Positions 59,620 to 64,000 of a DNA stretch of 64,000 nucleotides are shown piece by piece. The first letter of the stretch is position 1. Each line of letters starts with the position of its first letter. Source of the DNA: Trichostrongylus colubriformis (lineage: Eukaryota; Nematoda; Chromadorea; Rhabditida; Trichostrongylidae); NCBI GenBank assembly GCA_963978905.1, contig OZ022260.1, forward strand, positions 49,001,551 to 49,065,550. Direction: 5' to 3'. The position numbers were made by a program, and so were the translations under genes. The notes beneath the pieces are model-generated. The model was not told where the DNA came from. It saw only the letters and a list, made by a program, of their open reading frames with translations, and searched no databases.

Positions 59620-62600
59620 AACCTCAAAGTGAAAGTTATATGCTCGTGATAAGTTGCCATCAATTCAGACTTCTAGCATGGTTCCAATCAACCATTATAC
59701 CCTCACATTCGCACCTTCAATGGCTGCTGTTGTGGATGAGTGATCCATAGACATATATCGCTATGAGTTTTGCCAAAGGCACGATTCCCGCTCACCGTAC
59801 ACGACGATCAGTCGCCAGATAGCCCTCCATATGAGTGGTCATCAATCACCCAATATCCCTCAGGCATACTGCAATTGACTTTATTGACGTGAAATCCCGC
59901 AGAGCCTGATTGTTCAGCCGTACAAGTTGGCCATCAGATAGCATCGAAGCACAGCTGACGTTTTCAATGGAAAAATGAATAAACAGAAGAATAGCCATTG
60001 CACTTGGTAAGTACTCGAGTCGCGCCAAGCACCCAATTTCCATTGCGGGCAAGAACGATGTGGATGCAAAAGTATACATAAAATGCCATGGACTGATAAT
60101 AATTAATTGGCATCGAACTGAAATTTGATTGTCATCGAACAATTCGATCGAAATCCCTGCTGGTGATGAGTTCTAGTCAATGGATCATCGTCAGTGATCC
60201 TTATCAGATGGTCTAAACCGAGGATTCAATCAGGAATCCTTTCATCATGTTTTTCAGGGAAGTTTTCTTCTACGTAAGAGAAATAAGGTTTGCCAATTTG
60301 TACTGGTATTCTTTATCCAACACACATTATCATGGCTACAACGAAAAAGCGGTCCTATTTCAATTCTCATTGTTTAGTCATGAGAAATCATGAAACATAC
60401 ACCGGCGGTGGCGTGTTACTTGTTAGCAAGTGCTTCACAGACCGTGAAAGGGAACAGGAGATATTGATGTGATCTGTCCAACACCTCTACGATTCTGGAA
60501 TAAAGTCAAACATATGGCTTATCGCAGTGAGACTGAACGGCAGCAGCGTCTTTCTCCTATTATTTTGCACCACATTATTAAAATAATTCCGTGATGAGAT
60601 AACTTTCTTTGTTAGAAGAGCTGGTATCTTTCCGAAAAGGTAACGAAGGAGTGGGATCTCGTGCACACAAAGAAAGAAAAGTCTGCTGATTCATGGCAAT
60701 CCAGCGGGAGCGGAATAAAAATCATTAACTTACGAAACCTGAGCAGCAAGCTTTTCTGCGCTGCTTAAAGGACTTCTTATATCGTGTGCCAAGGATAAGG
60801 CTAGTCAAATGCACGAGAGTGAATCATTCAGTGATGGATTCGAATTTAACGACCATTCAGGGACCATGGAAGGGGCCCGACTCCCATGGGTGACGCAGGT
60901 CACATTAGGAAGTGATGGAAGACATAAAACGTCTCTTCAGTGCCTTTACTCTCCATGCAATATGCTTGATCGGCCAAAGATTCGGGTGGGAGCGAAGCCA
61001 TTCGCTTTTCTTTTGCTTCCGCAGATTCGTGCCGACGTAGGGGAGGGAAAAGAGGGGGGGGAGGACAGGAAGAGACAGAGCAACGAAAAGTGACTATCTC
61101 AAACACGAAACTGACTAAGCTTTTTAATGTTAGTAACCACAACGGGACATGGGGTAGCCCATAGGCTGTGATACGAAATCACCGAGGGGAGGATAGTTAC
61201 TTATAGTTCATACTTTAGCTATAAATAACGTTGACTTTTCTTTAGAATCACAGAACCTTCTGGGAACCCACATTCTGCCTCTACATACCTTGGCCAGTGT
61301 CAAATGATATGGATAAAATTATGGGTTGCTTTGATATGGAAGAGTTCTAATCTGTAAAAATGGTATGCACAGTGGGAGGGGCAAGAGCTGATTTTCTCCA
61401 CCTCATCACTAAAGAAAACCCTGCATGTTGAATACAGCTATACATCTCCACCTTTTTCTCTAAAATAATGACTTGTTGGAATAATCAAACCAGCGGTTCC
61501 GAGGTCCCAGCCCTTCTCTATCACTTAATCCGGTAAGGGGCCTGCGCAGGAGATTGTCGGGGAGTTACCCATAATGTCGTGCAGGAACCTGCACACCAAT
61601 GGCTTGATCAAAGATATCGTGCAACGCTGCAGGCGGACATGAATATTGTAGATTGCCTTGAGCATGTCGACAGTATGAATTCTTATTCAGAGTGGAAGGT
61701 GCAGTGGAGGAGGGCTCTTTTTCCCTACAGAGGAACATCCAAGAAATCTTCCTGTCATTCAGAGCGAAGTGAACTTTAGTGGTGATGGCTATTTGACAAA
61801 AGCTTCTTTGTCCCCGCTACATACATCGTCTAGCCACAGCACTACTTGTCTTGAAGCTGGGATCTTGGAAAAGTCCTAGTTCTCAAAATTATTTGAAGAA
61901 GGCTGCTTTCACCGACGAATCGAGGTGTTGCCAATTTCGTCGAGCACCAAAAACAGGTAGGGGTGAGTTGCGTGGGAACCCAGTTTGTATAGGGCGTTCA
62001 TCAATCGATAACCAAAAGAAACGTGTGGTGTCCACAAGCCGTGTACGGGGGCCACCACAATGGACACATCTTTGCGTGCCGGACAGGCGCGTGTTTTTAT
62101 GACTCCGACGCGAAAAACTCGTTTGCCGACCGAAAATTTGAATTCGCACTGAAAGTACCCGAGTTGTCCGAGTTCGACAGGGTCACAGGTTTCAGGCATC
62201 GCAGCAACTACAGTAAAGACTTGTTTTTTATATTTTTGATAACTATCAACATCTGTAAAGAATATTGGGAATATGCAAAAGCATAGTGTTTGATTATGGA
62301 AAAATTCCACGAAACTTTTGCTTATTTTTATTTTTCACTTCAGTCTTTCACACCACACCATTAGATTTTAGGTTCTCAAAAATAAGTTGTTATCTGCATT
62401 TAACCACATTTATATACACATAAAGGTCATGATACTACGGCAAATCAAATACTTAAGGATTAAAAATTTCAAAAAAAAAAATTATTCTACGCTATAGCAG
62501 TGGGGGGAGGGGCATCATGTAAAATGCTGAACGTTGTTGAGCACCCAATGGTGCCAATTTGCTCATTCAAGCGTATATTTTTGCCTGTTTTACTGGATAA

Positions 62601-63859
62601 AAAGGGGCTCATTCGCCTTCCTAGAACGTAAGCGGAATTAGCGTTCTCATGGGGGTGCAATCGTAATTTCTTGGACCTAAAAAATAAATTACAATTTCGA
62701 AACCAACTTATAATGATAGTGATTGGCACGACGTCCTCATCGCAGACGTTGGGGCGCAAGCGCCTCTTAAAAGAAGCAACGGTGGACCATCTTAAAAATT
62801 CGTCATTTTTATCGCGGGAGCAAAGATTGGATTAATTCAATGATGAAGTGTTCGCAACACTGAACGTCTTCCCTAAACGCGGAAGGTTCTGGAATTTCCC
62901 AGAAACTTCCCAGAAAAAAAATGCCGCAAAATCATGAGAGATCAATGGAAGATACTGGCTGGATGTCCCCTGACGTCCCCAAAAAAATTCCCAGCTGCTC
63001 TGGGGATGTCTAGAAGGCCTCCTGCGATCCGACCCTCTCGCATACGGTACTCGACAGTTTTCTATACGGTTCTCCATATCAAGTGTTAGCCCCAGAAGGG
63101 CATCCACGAGAGCGGGAGAGGGCGTGAGAAATGGGACGAAGAGACACATGATTGAGCTTGGAGACGCAGACGTGAGAGCAATGCGAGGCAGCGTGGCCGG
63201 CTTAGAGACGCAGCAGCGCGATCAGGGTCGTGTGGAGGGGGACGCTAGAATTTGAATCTCCCTCCGCCCCGACCGTAATTTAGCCCGGAAGTATTCGTTG
63301 TCGTTTTAGTCGCTTAATTGTCCAAACGGCTCGTTTCTTTTCGCAATGTATCCATTCCAATTATTGTATAACCCCTTTTATTGCAAAATTATCCGTTCAA
63401 CGCCTCATATCGGCCATTTTGTAGGTGTTCTCCTTTTTTCATTTTTTTTCCATTTCTGTGGCTACGTTGCAATTTTGTTTTATGCACTTAGTCACTGTTT
63501 TAAAATAATGTTTTCACAACTAATTGTTTCAACCTACGTTGACACCTCTTCCAAAATGAACCTGATCGTTTATGATTGGTTCCATATGGTCAATTTTTTT
63601 CGACCTCTTTGTAATTGCTGTGTACGTTGTTTACGACCTCGCTCAGCGTGTGTTACATTCAAGAGTTTCTCTCCGAGTTCACTCTTTAGTCTATCGTTTA
63701 TTGAATTCACGATTAATTCTACGTAGTTGTGTCATAAAACTATTGGTAGTCAGGGGTTTGCTTTTTTATAGACATGATCGAAACATTCGTCTGTTTAATG
63801 GTTTTTTTGGGTCAGTTCAAGAGGAGAAGATGCAAAATTTTCACTGACGTCAAGCTTCT
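59620..63859. other. Repeat-rich region without a supported gene
   Basis: Short open frames occur on both strands (for example minus 61909-62310 and plus 63346-63726), but none shows domains or splice-linked partners. Around 62860-63130 is GC-rich sequence with cccagaa motifs repeated at short spacing. I see no RNA gene. Confidence 0.45.
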
Positions 63860-64000
63860 TTCCCTCCATAGACTTAAGCTAAAACAGATGAGACAGATGC
63901 TTTGGCAGATGCTTTTTCATGTAGGAGGAGGAGATACGAATTTTAACCTAAGCCTAGGGATGGAAAAAACCTCGACGTCGGTGAAAAGTTGTGCTCCCTT
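63860..64000. repeat. Dispersed repeat, second copy, cut by window end
   Basis: It contains gatgagacagatgctttggc, catgtaggaggagg and cctcgacgtcggtgaaaa, the same parts as at 12.3 kb but with the first portion inverted relative to the second. Confidence 0.65.

Noticed and set aside
61909..62310. 133-codon minus-strand frame
   Set aside because: No domain recognised, no splice partners, and the composition of neighbouring sequence suggests a repeat remnant.
63346..63726. 126-codon plus-strand frame
   Set aside because: T-rich and hydrophobic, as random frames in T-rich DNA are. No signal, domain or neighbour supports it.
1..64000. tRNA, rRNA, CRISPR, operon or bacterial features
   Set aside because: No cloverleaf, rRNA block or repeat-spacer array was recognised by reading. 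The gene structure is clearly eukaryotic. A tRNAscan run would be decisive for tRNAs.

Overview
The window is nuclear DNA of a nematode, most likely a clade V strongylid such as a hookworm. The evidence is small exons with short introns next to kilobase introns full of foldback repeats, relaxed GT splice donors, Tc1/mariner debris, and five genes whose reconstructed proteins match animal families, one of them the nematode neuropeptide precursor nlp-12. I rebuilt the exons by hand from splice sites, reading frame and protein-family resemblance. Almost every junction keeps phase, but no alignment software or database was used.

Layout. 1-1113: broken mariner transposase and a foldback element. 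3876-15715 (minus): TULP4/tub-2, with WD40, SOCS box and a split tubby domain. 16254-25475 (plus): a SCAMP (scm-1), head-to-head with TULP4 across 0.54 kb. 27613-30881 (minus): galactokinase-family N-acetylgalactosamine kinase, first exon not found. 37472-44736 (plus): nlp-12, CCK-like neuropeptide precursor, two exons 7 kb apart. 48911-53332 (minus): Axin (pry-1-like) with RGS and DIX domains. 55435-55758 (minus): a GC-rich candidate with no known relative. 58.6-59.6 kb: non-LTR reverse-transcriptase debris. The remainder has no gene I can support.

The SCAMP, GalNAc kinase and nlp-12 genes lie in the order I remember for C. elegans cosmid M01D7, which suggests a conserved block. The genes share no pathway: TULP4 is a probable ubiquitin-ligase adaptor, SCAMP works in membrane trafficking, the kinase in sugar salvage, NLP-12 in neural signalling and Axin in Wnt signalling. 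The most unusual content is the noncoding DNA: at least four unrelated families of long palindromic foldback elements, two mariner deletion derivatives, and a 7 kb intron that splits a mature neuropeptide between its Gln and Phe codons.
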